Below are positions 1-11,597 of a stretch of DNA of 64,000 nt, one piece after another (positions within the stretch are counted from its first letter, which is position 1; every line of letters starts with the position of its first letter). The position numbers were made by a program, and so were the translations under genes. The notes beneath the pieces are model-generated. The model had not been told where the DNA came from and did not search any database. It saw only the letters and a program-made list of their open reading frames with translations. The DNA is from Cricetomys ansorgei (taxonomy: Eukaryota > Chordata > Mammalia > Rodentia > Nesomyidae): positions 1-64,000 of the forward strand of contig JAMJFZ010001132.1 in the NCBI GenBank assembly GCA_026225945.1, given 5' to 3'.

Positions 1-879
1 AAGTGGATACTGTAGTGATCCTCAGCTTCCTATGAAACCCAACAGTGACTAAGCAGGTTGCCAAGCAACGGGTACTTAGATAGTGATGCTGAAATCCAAA
101 CCAAGTGTAATCTGACCCTTCTCAGCCACCATCATTTTCTCTCTAATTGCAACATTCCCTCCAAGAGGAAGAAGGAAGGTTCATGAGATTGAGGAAGCAC
201 ACAAACTTCTCCTGTCTGAGAAAGCTGGTTCACAAGGCCCCTCCTGAAGTTGTGGAAGCATGGAACAGCTGCTGGGGAGGAGACTCTGAACAGCCAAGCT
301 GCCAAGATTTCTGCTCCTGTCAGGCTGCCTGTGAGCTGGGCAGAGAGCTCCGGGGTGCAGCTTGCAAGTGGCCACCCATGTGGGCTTCTGGATGCTATAG
401 CAGCCTTTGAGTCATCCCTGTGCCTATAACCAACCTTCCAAAAAACCCCACTGGTTCCTCCAAGTTGGATCTGGTACGATCATTATGGTCTGTAGCGGTT
501 CTCTTTCTGGGATGAGTGTGTTGCTCTGTGCTAAGGCCACCTTCTACAGTCTGCACTCATTGCCATCTCTAACGGTGGCTGTTCGAGTGAACAGTGAATT
601 AACTGAGTGTACTGAGGAATTAACGACTGGAAGACAACCCACACCTCAGCGGTGAGAAGCTCCTCCAGTCCTGCAAAACAGAGCAGAGACTGAAAATAGT
701 TATTTTCCAAAATGGAAACTGCCCTGTTTCCTCTCTCTTCCCCTATACACTTGCTTTACTTTTAAAATGATTGTGTCTGTAAATGTTCAGCATCACTAGT
801 CATTTTTTAGAATTTTACCCAAAAGTAAGCTTTTTTTTACAGGTTATCATAAAATGAGCAAAGATTCTGTATTGGATTG

Positions 880-880
<1 letters not shown>
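1..880. other. No gene recognised
   Basis: The short frames here lack known motifs and no repeat was recognised with confidence. Confidence 0.5.

Positions 881-881
<1 letters not shown>

Positions 882-918
<37 letters not shown>
882..918. repeat. (TG)n microsatellite
   Basis: About 18 uninterrupted TG dinucleotides. Confidence 0.98.
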
Positions 919-921
<3 letters not shown>

Positions 922-960
922 CATTTGATAAAGTTTAGCTTATTTTAACTCAAAGAATAA

Positions 961-1083
961 GGTTCATGCACCAAGCTTGATGACCTGATTTTAATCCCTA
1001 GAACCCACGTGGTAGGAGAGACCGGACCCAGAAGTTGTTTCCTAACCTCCACGTGTGTGCAATGGCACCCACACATGTACTCG
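961..1083 (+). mobile_element. SINE fragment (B2/B4-like)
   Basis: CAAGCTTGATGACCTGA...ATCCCTAGAACCCAC and CTAACCTCCACGTGTGTGC match the middle and 3' parts of tRNA-derived rodent SINEs. The GA-rich tract follows directly. Confidence 0.6.
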
Positions 1084-1227
1084 GGAAGGGAGGGGGAGGG
1101 AGGGAAGGAGGGAGGGAGGAGGGAAGGAAGAAAAGGAGGGGGAGGGAGGAGGAGGAGAGAAAGGAAGACAGAAAGAATGAAAGGAAGGAAGAGGAGGGAG
1201 AGAGGCAGGGAGGGAGAGAGAGAAAGA
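1084..1227. repeat. Polypurine GA-rich tract
   Basis: About 140 bp almost entirely of G and A in GGGA/GGAA/GAGA units. The apparent Arg/Glu/Gly-rich frames on one strand and Ser/Pro-rich frames on the other are composition artefacts. Confidence 0.95.
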
Positions 1228-1670
1228 TGTCATTCTTCAAGAAATAAAACAAAAAACAACTAAGTTCAACAAATTATATACATATACATCAATATTGTTG
1301 GTAAACATAACTAGGAGAAATTCTGAATTAAAATAAGCTTAATTAAAATAAATCTGCAACATAAAAAATAAAAATAAAGAAAAAGAAAACCATAGAAGTC
1401 CTATCTTCAGCTTCAAAATCTATAAAGCACTATTTAAATGTATGAAAAATTCAACCGAAAACTACTCTGAAAGAGTAGGATTTTAGCAGCTCTTTCAGTA
1501 ACTAAAAAGGAAAAAAAAAAAAGCATCAGTATGTAAAAACCTTTCCAAGTAACACAAATAAAAAAATCTCCTAATGACATTAGGAGAAGGCTGTTTCTGT
1601 GGGTTTCCTCTCTCTCTGCCCAAGGGTTCCTGCTTCCCTCCCTCGGGGTCTTGCTTCCCTTCCCGGCTCA

Positions 1671-2180
1671 TGGCTAAGCTCTCAGCCTCTTAGCTTAGCC
1701 CCCAGCAAGGAAAGCGCAGGGCATCTGGGTCCAGGCATGCAGGTGGGGCCCAGATCAGAGGATGAAGAGCCGATGACCAGGACTCTCCGGAGAGGTTGTC
1801 AGAGGAACCTCTCTCTCTCTCTTTATTAAAGCAAGAGTGATTACATTTATAGGGTAGAGACAAGGGAGAGTCTTTGGTACCCAGTGAAGGGAGCCATTGG
1901 TTAAGACGGGGATACTGGAATAGCCTTATTTGCATGGGGAGCTCTAAGGGTCAAAGTCCTGCAAGGGCACCCTCTGCAAGGTATAGTCCCATAAAGAAAA
2001 GAGGAAGATACCTTATCAGTAAATGGGCTCAGCCCTGGGCTTTTAGCTACAGTGCAGATAAGCACCAACCAAGCCACATTCCTTTGCTAATGACCTTATG
2101 TGAAGCAGACAGTATTTAATATTTAGCTGGGTTCTAGCCAGGGCTAAGAAAAGGGAGCAACTGAACTCCTACTGCTCTCA
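1671..2180 (-). mobile_element. Solo-LTR-like element, antisense
   Basis: Read on the minus strand it begins TGAGAGC, contains an ATGCAAAT octamer (1,928-1,935) and AATAAA (1,822-1,827), and ends in CA. It is flanked by GGCTCA (1,665-1,670) and GGCTGA (2,181-2,186), a likely 6-bp target duplication with one mismatch. It is homologous to 17,232-17,810 in the opposite orientation. No internal retroviral sequence adjoins it. Confidence 0.65.
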
Positions 2181-2358
2181 GGCTGAGAAGACCCAGAATT
2201 CGAGGCATTCTTTGACTCACTCTTAGCTCTAGGGCAGCCCCATAGTTTCCAGAAAATTTTGAAAATAAAGAGAAAGAAGCATATGCATAAAAGTTGCTTT
2301 CAACAAAATACGAAGCCAACTGGCTAGTAAACATTTCTAAAACTCTTCAACTCAAATT

Positions 2359-2466
2359 GGGTATGGTGCCTTAAGTCTATAATCCCAGCATTGAGAGGCA
2401 GGAGGATTACCACAAGTTCAAGGCAAGACTTGGCTCCAAAGTGAAACCTTGCCTCAGAAAAATTGT
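2359..2466 (+). mobile_element. B1 SINE (diverged)
   Basis: GGTATGGTGCCTTAAGTCTATAATCCCAGCA, then AGGCAGGAGGATTAC and AAGTTCAAGGCA, is the B1 consensus order. Confidence 0.8.
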
Positions 2467-3274
2467 TGGAATGCACTAAAAAATACAATTAAAGCCATGA
2501 TGCATGTCAGAACTCCATGTGCTGTCGATGAGGCTGCAAAGCCAGAAGACTTTCAGAGGTTGAAATTTAATCTGTGTCAGCCATTTTGAAGAATGTAAGA
2601 AGCCGAAGCTTGCAAATATCCCTCATCCAACAAGTTCACTACAGAGTGAGTATTTTGATTTTCTGATGATGGCATAGCCAAATACCAAGCATGGGAGTGT
2701 TTAAAAACAGAAATTAATTTTCTCTCAGTCTGGAAGGCAGAAGTACAAGGCCAAGGTATCCCTAGATTTTGTTTCCTGGAGCCTCTGTCTCACAGATGAT
2801 CACTTTCCTGCTACCTGTCCACATGGCGACGATCCCACTGAGCATGCCCTGTGGACGTCAGTGCTCTGGCACTGTGGTGCTGAGGCCTCTCGGCATGTCC
2901 TGCCCCTGTCTTCTTCTAAAGACCCTAGTCACTGGGTTGGGGCCCGCCCCAAGGACTCATTTAACAATCATCTATTTCTGTTTTTACTCACATTCTGAGG
3001 TACTGAGAGTTTGTGTTTTGATATATGGATTTTGAAAGGACTTGATTCATCCCCCAATCAGAGTTTCCTTAGAGAATCTCACCTGTGTGTTCTTAACTAC
3101 ATAGCATCTTAATTACATTTTCTGTCATACTGTGTAAGAAGTCAAAACTATTGAAAATAGCAAATACCCATGAGGAGGGGGCTAATAATGAATTGACATA
3201 TTTTGTAATAATGTACTTCTGTTAAAGTGAATTATACTTTCATGTTAGCATGAATGTAAGTCCTATGTCTTTAA
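2467..3274. other. No gene recognised
   Basis: Unique-looking or anciently derived sequence with short frames only. Confidence 0.45.
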
Positions 3275-3440
3275 ACACTTTTATTTACTCTTTGAAATTC
3301 TCATACATTCATACAATGTATCATGTCCCTCTCCCATTGCCTTTCTCCGACTCCCCCGAGCACCACCGTCTGACGGTCGGTTCAGACCTCACAACCCATG
3401 CGATGGACGGAGAAAGCCGACTCCCAGAAGTTATCCTCTG
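3275..3440 (-). mobile_element. LINE-1 3' end fragment, antisense
   Basis: TTTGAAATTCTCATACATTCATACAATGTAT followed by C-rich CCCTCTCCCATTGCC is the reverse complement of the terminal 3' UTR of rodent Lx-type L1. It pairs with the sense copy at 14.6-14.75 kb. Confidence 0.5.
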
Positions 3441-4979
3441 CGCCCCAGAAGCATGTTTTAGTATGGACAAACCAGTACAATATCAGTTTTTAAATTAAGT
3501 GAGGTGTTCTAATATCAAGATGTGATGCGTAGAAAACCTATTAAAAAGGGAAAAAATTAAAAAGGGCAATAATGACTATGCCAAAGCTGACTGGAGGAAT
3601 GCGAGTTAGAAGACACCACAGTGTTGAACTGCAGTACTGAACACTGCGATGAATTTGATGTTGTTCTGTGTATAGCTCTAAATTCACTTGGAATTAAAAA
3701 TCGCACCTTTCAAACTCGAGAGAAAATAGGCTCCTTCTCATTTAGCCTTCCCCGTGACCATCGACAACCCATCGGCACTGACCTTGGGAAGAAGTCTACG
3801 TAATACTTTCCCAAAATTGGATTTAAGCACAGACACCTATGAATAGCTCTCTTGAGAGTTTGAATATTGACTTTCTCCTGGTTGAGATCCAAAGCCCATC
3901 TGAAGTAGAGCCAGCAGAGCTTGAGGTTCGGGCTGGGGAGAAATGGCTGAGTATAAACTGATGTGGTTGGAGCAGGTGGTTCTGGGAAAAGGGCATGGAC
4001 AAAGACAATCCAGATAATCTACAACTCTTTCGTGGGTGACTGTGATCCCCTCCCCATAGATGATTCTTAGAAAGAACAGCTGATAGCTAAGGATGAACCT
4101 GTGTCCTGACCTCCTGTAAACACCTGGCCAAAAGCAATTTGGAACCATGGGAGACTGCTACTTGAGGACAGATGGGGGCTCCCTCTGTGAATCTGCAATG
4201 GATAATAACAAATAATTTGCAGATATGACCTCTACATAGGGCAGATGACATGACCACAAGACTCAAATGATGCTGGTAGGAAATGAACGTGATCTCCCAA
4301 CATGAACAGTTGACACTGGCCAAGAGTTCCGAGATCTGTTAATTGAAACTTCAGCAAGACCAGACAAGGTTTAGAAGACATTTTTTTTTTTACCAAGATA
4401 CACCAGTACGAAGGCAGAAGCTTGGCAGCTTCTGATGGGCTGGGGTTTCATAAGCTTTCCACATGGGGGATGTAACAGGATACCTGTAAAGTTCAGTCAT
4501 GAGAAAAAACCACTTTGGCACTACACCCAAGAACCTGTCCCTGACTCCCGGACCTATGCTTCTCTCTTCATCTCAGGGAAGCTCCTGGTGCTTCACCAAC
4601 TCTCAGAAGATCTGTGGGCAATGAAGAATAGACACTGGGAACTTTTGTCCTCATTGATTTGGACCTTGGCAAATGATAGGCATGCCCCTTGAATGAAAAG
4701 CAGGATGAATAAACTGAGACAATATTACTAGCATATGTTGTAAGCCTCATTGCCCTCCCCTTGACATGGCTTCTCTCCACAGGACTCTGATTTTCTCATT
4801 CCACCGGTAGCACCTACCTTTGCTGGGTTTTTAAAATTATTTTATGTAGATGTATTTTTATTCATGGGAGTTCAAGGAAGAACAAGGTACAATCTAATCT
4901 CAAGTCTAGACCTGGAAAGCTTTAGCCTCCATAAAATCTAATCTGCGAACCTAGAACATTTCAACCTCTGAGATTTACC
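3441..4979. other. No gene recognised
   Basis: No intact frame, SINE or microsatellite beyond a T11 run at 4,381. An old transposable element could be hidden here. Confidence 0.4.
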
Positions 4980-5460
4980 GCTGACTAAGCTACTCTGAAT
5001 AGCTCCTTCTGAACTCAGAGCTGTACTGAACTCAACTGACTCTTCTTGTTTGCTGATTCAACTCACTCACTGTTCTGGCTCAAACTCTTCTTCAACCTGA
5101 CTGGTTCAAACTGACCTTCTGAACTGCTGACTGTTTTTGACTGAACTCTTCTGACTCTGGCTGACTGACTCCTGAAACTTCTCTGACTGAACCGCTCTGC
5201 TCTGCTTCAAACTGACTCATTTTTATCTGGCTCTTTCTCCAAAACTCACTCTCCTTCTGCTGAACCGCCTGCCTCTGTGTCTTATCTGACTGATTATCTA
5301 ACTGACTGAGCTGACTCCCTGAGCTGAGAGAGTGTGTTTATATCATGAGAGTTGGGCATGTCCTCACTCTGACTCACTCTAACTCCATCACTTTGCCTGC
5401 TCTTCACTCAGATTTATCTCAGACATCATTCTTTCTGTCTGAGACTGACTCCTTCTGAGC
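4980..5460. repeat. CTGA/CTGACT-rich degenerate segment
   Basis: About 480 bp are dominated by irregularly spaced CTGACT, CTGAAC, CTCACT and TTCTGA words on the plus strand. It is too irregular for a clean tandem array. Two B1-like GGGATTAAAGG fragments follow at about 5,510-5,570. It may belong to a rodent dispersed repeat that I cannot name. Confidence 0.65.
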
Positions 5461-5671
5461 TCTGCTTCCTGTGTCTGCTTCCTTCTCTGTTTCTACTTGC
5501 TTCTGTTTTGGGGATTAAAGGGTGTGCTACCACTGCCTTCTGGTTGGGTTTAAAGGCATGTGCTATATTGTCTTCACCACAGAAATCCCTTTCACCTAGC
5601 ATTAGCACAAAGAGAGGACAGGATTAGTCTGACTAACATTCTTCCTGTATTCCATCTGTATTCCATTCCAA

Positions 5672-5760
5672 ACAGGCCTCTGAATGTGATCCCTTCATAC
5701 AGGCCCTTGGATGTGATCCCTACCTAATCCTACAGGCTTTTCAATGTGATCCTTTGCTAG
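5672..5760 (+). repeat. Three degenerate tandem copies, about 30 bp
   Basis: ACAGGC...AATGTGATCC-type units start at 5,672, 5,699 and 5,732. Confidence 0.75.
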
Positions 5761-5811
5761 AGCAGCCATGTTGCTGGATTAAAAGATTAAATATTCCTCT
5801 ACAATTTCATT

Positions 5812-6004
5812 TTATGTATATAAGTACTTGCCTGCATGTATATCTTTGTACCACTTTTGTACCTAGTGTCCTTGCAGACAAGAAAAGGGCCTTGAATCCA
5901 CTGGAATTGGAGCTATAAATGGTTGTGTGAGTACCATGTTGGTGTTGAGAATCTAACCCAGATGAACAACCAGTGTTCTTAACCTCTGAGCCATTTCTCC
6001 AGCC
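5812..6004 (-). mobile_element. B3/B2-class SINE, antisense
   Basis: It ends GTTCTTAACCTCTGAGCCATTTCTCCAGCC, the reverse complement of the tRNA-derived head of B2/B3. TTGCCTGCATGTATATC marks its other end. Confidence 0.85.
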
Positions 6005-6084
6005 TCAACACCCACCCTATTAATCATCCAAGTTTCCTCATACCCAGTCAAGTCTAGGTAAATAGGTGTCCTAATGCTTTAATA

Positions 6085-6533
6085 GGTAACTTGACTCAAC
6101 CTAGAATTATCTGGGAAGGCAATTTCAATTGCCTAGATCACATTGGCCTGTGGGCATGTCTATGGGGATAGTCCTGATTATTCATTAATGTAGGATGGAT
6201 GATCCAGCCTACTGAAGGTGGCAGCATTCCCTAGGAAGGTGGTTCTGAAATATATTAGAGAGGTAGCTGTTCATAAGCCTCCCTGCCCGCCAGCAAACAG
6301 TATCCTCCATTGTTCCTGTTGCATTACTTTGGCTGTGAGTGAGTTTCTTGATCATCTATATGCTGCATGGAGGAGCAAGCATGCCTACTTCAAGTTCCTA
6401 CCTTGAGTCCCTGCCTTGACTTCCCCTCAGTGACAGACTACAACCTGTAAACTGTAAGCCAGATAAACACTTTATCTTTCATAGTTGCTTTTGGTCAGGA
6501 CATTTGTCACAGACACAGAAATGAAACTAGAAA
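6085..6533 (+). repeat. Rodent dispersed repeat
   Basis: It runs from TAACTTGACTCAACCTAGAATTATCTGGGAAGG to CTGTAAGCCAGATAAACACTTTATC...CATAGTTGCTTTTGGTCAGG. This arrangement is common in rodent genomes and related pieces occur elsewhere in this window. I do not assign a family name. Confidence 0.6.
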
Positions 6534-7812
6534 AGCATGGGTTAGCTTTAAGTTGAGCCCTCACTGTCTGAAAACATACACTAGAAAATGCAGCACAGTG
6601 CAGCAAAATATTTGGGCAGAAGCCAGAAAATAATCCACCAAAGAGAGATATTTGGTTTCTTCTCTCGTGGGGAGGTCCTGTTAGCTAGCCTCTCAGGAAT
6701 TTTTACTCTAATATATCATTTTCCCAGTAACCATGGAGTAATCACTGTCATATCCTGAGGTTTTTTACCCTGGGCTCTGCTGAGAATTAGGGCTTTTGAC
6801 ACAGCACCGATTCCAGGATCGGCGGCACTGGGAAGTCAATCACACTGAGCACATTTTCTGAAACATATTAATATCTCTGAAATGATGATGTGTCTTACAA
6901 TCAGCAGCTTGTCCTTGTTTAATTCCCATTGCTCCGGCACATCAGTGATTTGTCTCTCACAACTGATGAGGCCTGAGGTTCACTGGAATATATTAGGTCT
7001 TTGGCAGTTTCTGTCGATGCAAATACAGTGATCTGTTCTTTCATCTTATGACTTTCAAATGCTTATGAGCTGCCATCTTAGCTATATACCCACAGGCTTT
7101 GCATGCAAGCTTCTTTCTGTTTACTAGGGCAAGAATGAAGATTCTGCTTATTCAACTACTTGGAAGAAAGATAAGCAATAAGAAGATACCTCCCCGTGTG
7201 TAGTGAAGCCTTCTTGCAGAGCTCCCATAACTTCCCTGAGCAGTTCAAGCTCACTGGTCACTAAATAAAACCCCCTTTGAAGCCCAGCACCAGGTAATTC
7301 CTATGGCATCACCCAAAGGCATTTTTCCAGCATAGAATTTGATTCATATTCTTAAGAAAGCCTCTTCTTAATCAGCAATTAGCCAGGGACCCACAGCCAG
7401 CCTCAATCTGCCTTGAATTTCCTCTTCACTTGAGAGAAATTGGAGTCCAGAGAGAGACTGCAAATGGTGTGGATCATTCACTAAGTCACAGCCCCAGAAA
7501 CTCCTGATAGGCATCCACCTGGGGTCCCCCCAGGCTGGGTCTGTGAGCAGTGAGATCTCTTGCCTGTGGAGTGGAGGGAGAGTCTAAAAGAGGTGAAAGC
7601 ACCTGAACAACCAAATGTCAAATCTCTCTCTCTCCTTGACTATGTCTACTTATTCCTGGGGACCTGTGGCAGATCTACTCCAAGGTTACCCCCAAGAAGT
7701 CACATCTGTGGGTCATCCTCTCCTCTCAAATGTAAACCTGTGACAGGCTTCTAAGCAGTATAATATTGCTAATACGGTAGGACACGGAGTCTCTGATTAA
7801 GTTACACGATGT
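6534..7812. other. No gene recognised
   Basis: Only short frames without known motifs. Confidence 0.45.
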
Positions 7813-8118
7813 GGGGCTGGGGAGGGGGCTCAGCTGGTAAAGTGTTTGCCAGGCAAACACAATGACCCGAGTTCAGATTCCCCAGCACCCACATACAAAA
7901 CTGGGCGTCAGCACACACACCTGTAATCCCAGGACTAGGGAGGAAGAGACAGGAGAATCCCTGGAACTTTCTCTAGCCAGGCAGTCTAGCCAAATTGGTT
8001 CAGTGACAGACCCTGCTTAAAAAAACATCAAGTAGAGAATGGTCTAGGAAGACCCCACATCAACCTCAGCCTCCGTCACATGTGCATTTGCACACATGCA
8101 CAAGCACGCGTCACAGGT
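7813..8118 (+). mobile_element. B4-family SINE
   Basis: A tRNA/ID-like head (GGGGCTGGGGAGGGGGCTCAGC...AAGTGTTTGCCAGGCAAAC) is followed by a B1-like half (CCTGTAATCCCAGGACTAGGGAGG) and a CA-rich tail. That is the composite B4 structure. Confidence 0.88.
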
Positions 8119-9199
8119 TCCAGTACATCAGGCTCTGGCTCACCAGGCTAGGGAGAGAGGCCCTCTGCGTCCTGAAGAAGGACACTGCCATGTGTGAGTT
8201 GCTGTGGGAGGTTCGTGTGGCTGGAGGTTGCCCAGGGCTGTAGTAGGATATTTGCATTATATTTCTATAGTTCTACAGTCTGTCTTTATGGAATCAGGCT
8301 CCTGTGGACGCGCTTTCTGGGCTGTATGGGGAACAGCGCTTTCTAGTGCCTTGCACCTTGTTTCGCTCTGCAAAAGGCTTGCTTCCTGCACCTGTGCGCA
8401 TCTCTGCGCTAAAAGCAATGGAGTAGCCCCCTAGACTCTCCACGTAAACAGGTCATTTGTTTATGCTAGTGCAAATGAAGGATCCTTATAGCCCTTACCA
8501 GCTATGCAGAGAAGACTCTGGTTTTCCTCAGCTTAGACACCTGCAAGGGCAGGGAGGAGTCTGCTGGCAGACCCGGAGGGGTGTTAGCTTCTATTCGTTT
8601 GTGTAATTAAGGCCTGTGTGGGGGTAGGAGGGAGTTTTGAAGTGAGTAAAGGATCTAGAGGCAGAAGCAGAGGGGAGCCATGAAAGAGAGCTGCGTGAGG
8701 AGAGACCTCTGCCTGAGCCATCAGGTACTGCGTCTCTGAGAGCTGTCCTTGTTCTTTACTGGGACCTTTGCAGTTCTCAATAGTTTCTCTATGCAGTGGC
8801 CTACTGCCACTGACAGGCTAAGAGGTTGTGACCCTCAGGTTGTATCACAAGGAAATAAATTCTGCCAAAGGCTCGCATAAATTGGGATTGGACACTGACC
8901 CAGAGGAGCCTCCAGATTTGACCCAGCACACAGTACAAGCAGGAAGTGGCTTTGTGAAATGTACTGTTTTCAGTTACTGTGGCTTCAGTGATGATGGCCT
9001 CAGGCAGGCAGCAATACTGCACAGTCTCCCTTCTGCTTTTTCGCCTCCTCCTCTGTCATTCTATCTGCAAATACCCATTCATATACATTAAACATATATA
9101 TGGTGGGGCTGGGGACTGAGACAGAGAAAGAAATCAATGTCTGCTCTGTTCAATGCTCTGATTTCAAAGATACTGAACAGATTAAAATAAGTAATGTCT
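8119..9199. other. No gene recognised
   Basis: Only short frames with no known motif. Confidence 0.45.
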
Positions 9200-9425
9200 G
9201 GGGGATAGAGAGATGATTCCATGGTTAAGAGCATTGGTTGCTCCTCCAGAAAATCCAGGTTAGGTTTCTAGAATCCACATGAAAGTTCACATTCATCTCC
9301 AGTCCCAGCAGATCTAGCGCCCTCTTTTGGACTCTATGGGTACTTCATACATGTGATACACATACACACAGACAGGCAAACATGCATACAGATGAAACAA
9401 AAATAAGTAAGTCTTTTCAAAAAAG
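9200..9425 (+). mobile_element. B2/B3 SINE
   Basis: GGGGGATAGAGAGATGATTCCATGGTTAAGAGCATTGG is the tRNA-like head, and the body ends in a CA/A-rich tail. Confidence 0.88.
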
Positions 9426-9529
9426 GTGGCATCATTTACATCTTGGAATTTTCTTATTAGCAGAGGGATACACACAATAAGAACACAAACAACTATTCTG
9501 ATAATAGGTAGTATGAGAAATAAAAACAG

Positions 9530-9720
9530 AAATGTGATTTAATAAATATCCATATAATAAATATTTAAATTATTCATTAATAAATAATTTATTGGTAGAT
9601 ATTCAAAGTAAATATTCATTAATAAGTAATTCATGAGTAAATATTCAATAACGAAATTCATGCTGACAAGTGCATTCATTTTCCCAGAGATAAATGAACT
9701 AATAAATGAATGATAAGCTA
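9530..9720. repeat. AT-rich (ATTCATTAATAA)-like degenerate tandem
   Basis: Irregular repeats of ATTCATTAATAAATAAT and relatives give a repetitive minus-strand frame (MNYLLMN...), which is not a gene. Confidence 0.75.
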
Positions 9721-9858
9721 TTGCTAAAATATTCCTATGAAAAACATTCCTGTGGACTGGAAAAATGAGCACCTGCTGACAGTAGAACTCTTATTCAACA
9801 GGAACAGTTTTATGACATATCTCATTGTGGTAGTCTAAATGAGAAATTTGCTGTATCG

Positions 9859-10178
9859 GGTTTTTTATTGCTGTGAAAAGGTCATGACCACAGCAACTCT
9901 TATAATGAAAAGTATTTAATTACGGCTGGCTTAGAGCCCAGAGGCTTAATCCATTGTCAACACAGCAGAAAGCATGGCAGCAAGTAGAAAGACATGGTGC
10001 TGAGAGTTCTATATCTGGATCGACAGACAGCAGGAAGGGAGAGTGACACTGGGACTGGCTTGAGCTTCTGAAACCTCAAAGCCCCTCCCCCAGTGACACA
10101 TTTTCTCCACTAAGGCCACACTTCCTAAGTGCCACTCCTTATGGGCCTATAGTGGCCATTTTCATTAAACCACCACAT
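9859..10178 (+). repeat. Rodent dispersed repeat, left arm of an inverted pair
   Basis: TTGCTGTGAAAAGGTCATGACC...CAGTGACACATTTTCTCC...CACTTCCTAAGTGCCACTCC is the order also seen at 13.2-13.6 kb and 19.0-19.2 kb. The family name is not assigned. Confidence 0.75.
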
Positions 10179-10191
10179 ATCCCCAATAAGC

Positions 10192-10485
10192 TAGTGTACT
10201 TGAGCACTTGGTCCCCAGTTAGTGGCACTGTTTGAGGAAGTTTAGGAAGTGTGGTCTTAGGGAGGAAATAGTCACTGGGGGCAGGCTTTGAGAGTTGAAA
10301 TACTCACACCACTTCCAGTTCACTGTCCCTGCCTTGTGCTTACATTTGAGGACGTGAGCTTATTTTCCTGTCCCAGCCACCATGTCTTCCTGCTGTCATG
10401 CCTCCCCTCCATGATGTGCTCTAGAATCCTATGCCAAAATAAACTCTTGTTTCCTTAGGTTACTTTGGTCTGCTGCTTTATCACA
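10192..10485 (-). repeat. Rodent dispersed repeat, right arm of an inverted pair
   Basis: Its reverse complement aligns with 9,859-10,178. Shared blocks are CAAAGCC...CCCCCAGTGAC, ACCACACTTCCTAA and GACATGGTG. Confidence 0.7.
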
Positions 10486-10502
10486 CACAGACACACTCTA
10501 CA

Positions 10503-10543
10503 ACCCCCCCCCACCAAAAACCAAAGCCAATACCCCCCCCCCA
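10503..10543. repeat. C-rich low complexity
   Basis: Two runs of 9-10 C flank an A/C-rich spacer. Confidence 0.9.
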
Positions 10544-11193
10544 CTTTCTCTCTCTTAGCTGTACACAGTGTTAAAGAATCTGGGAGCCAAGTTACAGACA
10601 AAATGTGTAGAAGAATTTCAGGCTAGAGCTAATGGAAAGCTGAACCAATGTGCTAACAGGAAATGGACATAAATTACAAACAGATTCTAGCTGGCTACGG
10701 AAAAATATCTTGGAGTTTGTTCAAGATGGAATGAGTTGTCTAAGAAACTTATTTTGGAGGAATTCAAGCAGAGCTCATCTGCCTTCCTCTGAGAGTCGCT
10801 ATGAGTCATTTCTACTGACGCTATAAATGGATCCTTTAAGGCCCTTAAAAGACGTTAATAATATGATTTGAGCTAGAATGTAAAAAGCAAACGATGAAAC
10901 AATTTATTAGCCCTCATCTCTGGGCTCGGTTGCAAAGGACAGAACACGCTCCAACTATTGAAAGAAGCTACTTTATGGGATCAGGTGACTGACAGAGAAA
11001 CCAGAAAAGTGACCTTGACTTTTGGAACTTCTTAGTAGGTGCCACCCTTGGAGGGAGCCTCTGACAGATGGAAAGGAAACTGAGGAGTTAGGACTCTGCC
11101 AGTGTGTGTACTGGCTTCAGGATCATGCTCTGCCCCAAGAACGGAGGCGTGGACCGCCTATTGGCTACTCCGCCTTACCACTCTCATGGGCAG
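10544..11193. other. No gene recognised
   Basis: The 150-residue frame from 11,022 runs into a B1 element and shows no family motif. Confidence 0.5.
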
Positions 11194-11338
11194 AGCTTGC
11201 TATGGTGGTAGACACCTATAATCACAGAACTTGGGAAATGAAGCAGAAAAATCAGGGGTTCCAGGCCAGTACCCCACTATGCAATGACTTTAAGGCCAGC
11301 CTGGGCTGCATGAGACCCTGTCTCAAGAAGAGAGAAAG
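11194..11338 (+). mobile_element. B1-type SINE (diverged)
   Basis: TATGGTGGTAGACACCTATAATCACAGAACTTGGGA...AAGGCCAGCCTGGGCTGCATGAGACCCTGTCTCAAGA follows B1 order. Confidence 0.8.
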
Positions 11339-11553
11339 AGAAGTGGAAATATGTTCAGGAGATATTGTCTTCTGGGGCAATAAAGACAGTAGATTTGGGG
11401 CTTGCACGGCCTCCAGCCCATCTAAACCACCTCACATGTATCAGTCCCATCTTAGTCTCCTCTGCAGCCCGTAAATACTTGACTTCACAAGTCAAGTATT
11501 ATCTGTTTAGTCTATGAGTCCTTCTGTGCTGTAACAACCACCCTTACGCCCAT

Positions 11554-11597
11554 GCACACGCGCACACACACACACACACATCTCACACACACACACC
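11554..11597. repeat. (CA)n microsatellite
   Basis: Two CA runs interrupted by TCT. Confidence 0.95.

Noticed and set aside
998..1263. Arg/Glu/Gly-rich and Ser/Pro/Leu-rich frames
   Set aside because: Products of the GA-rich tract; no coding signal.
11022..11474. 150-residue plus-strand frame
   Set aside because: The second half is a B1-type SINE and the first half has no recognisable motif.
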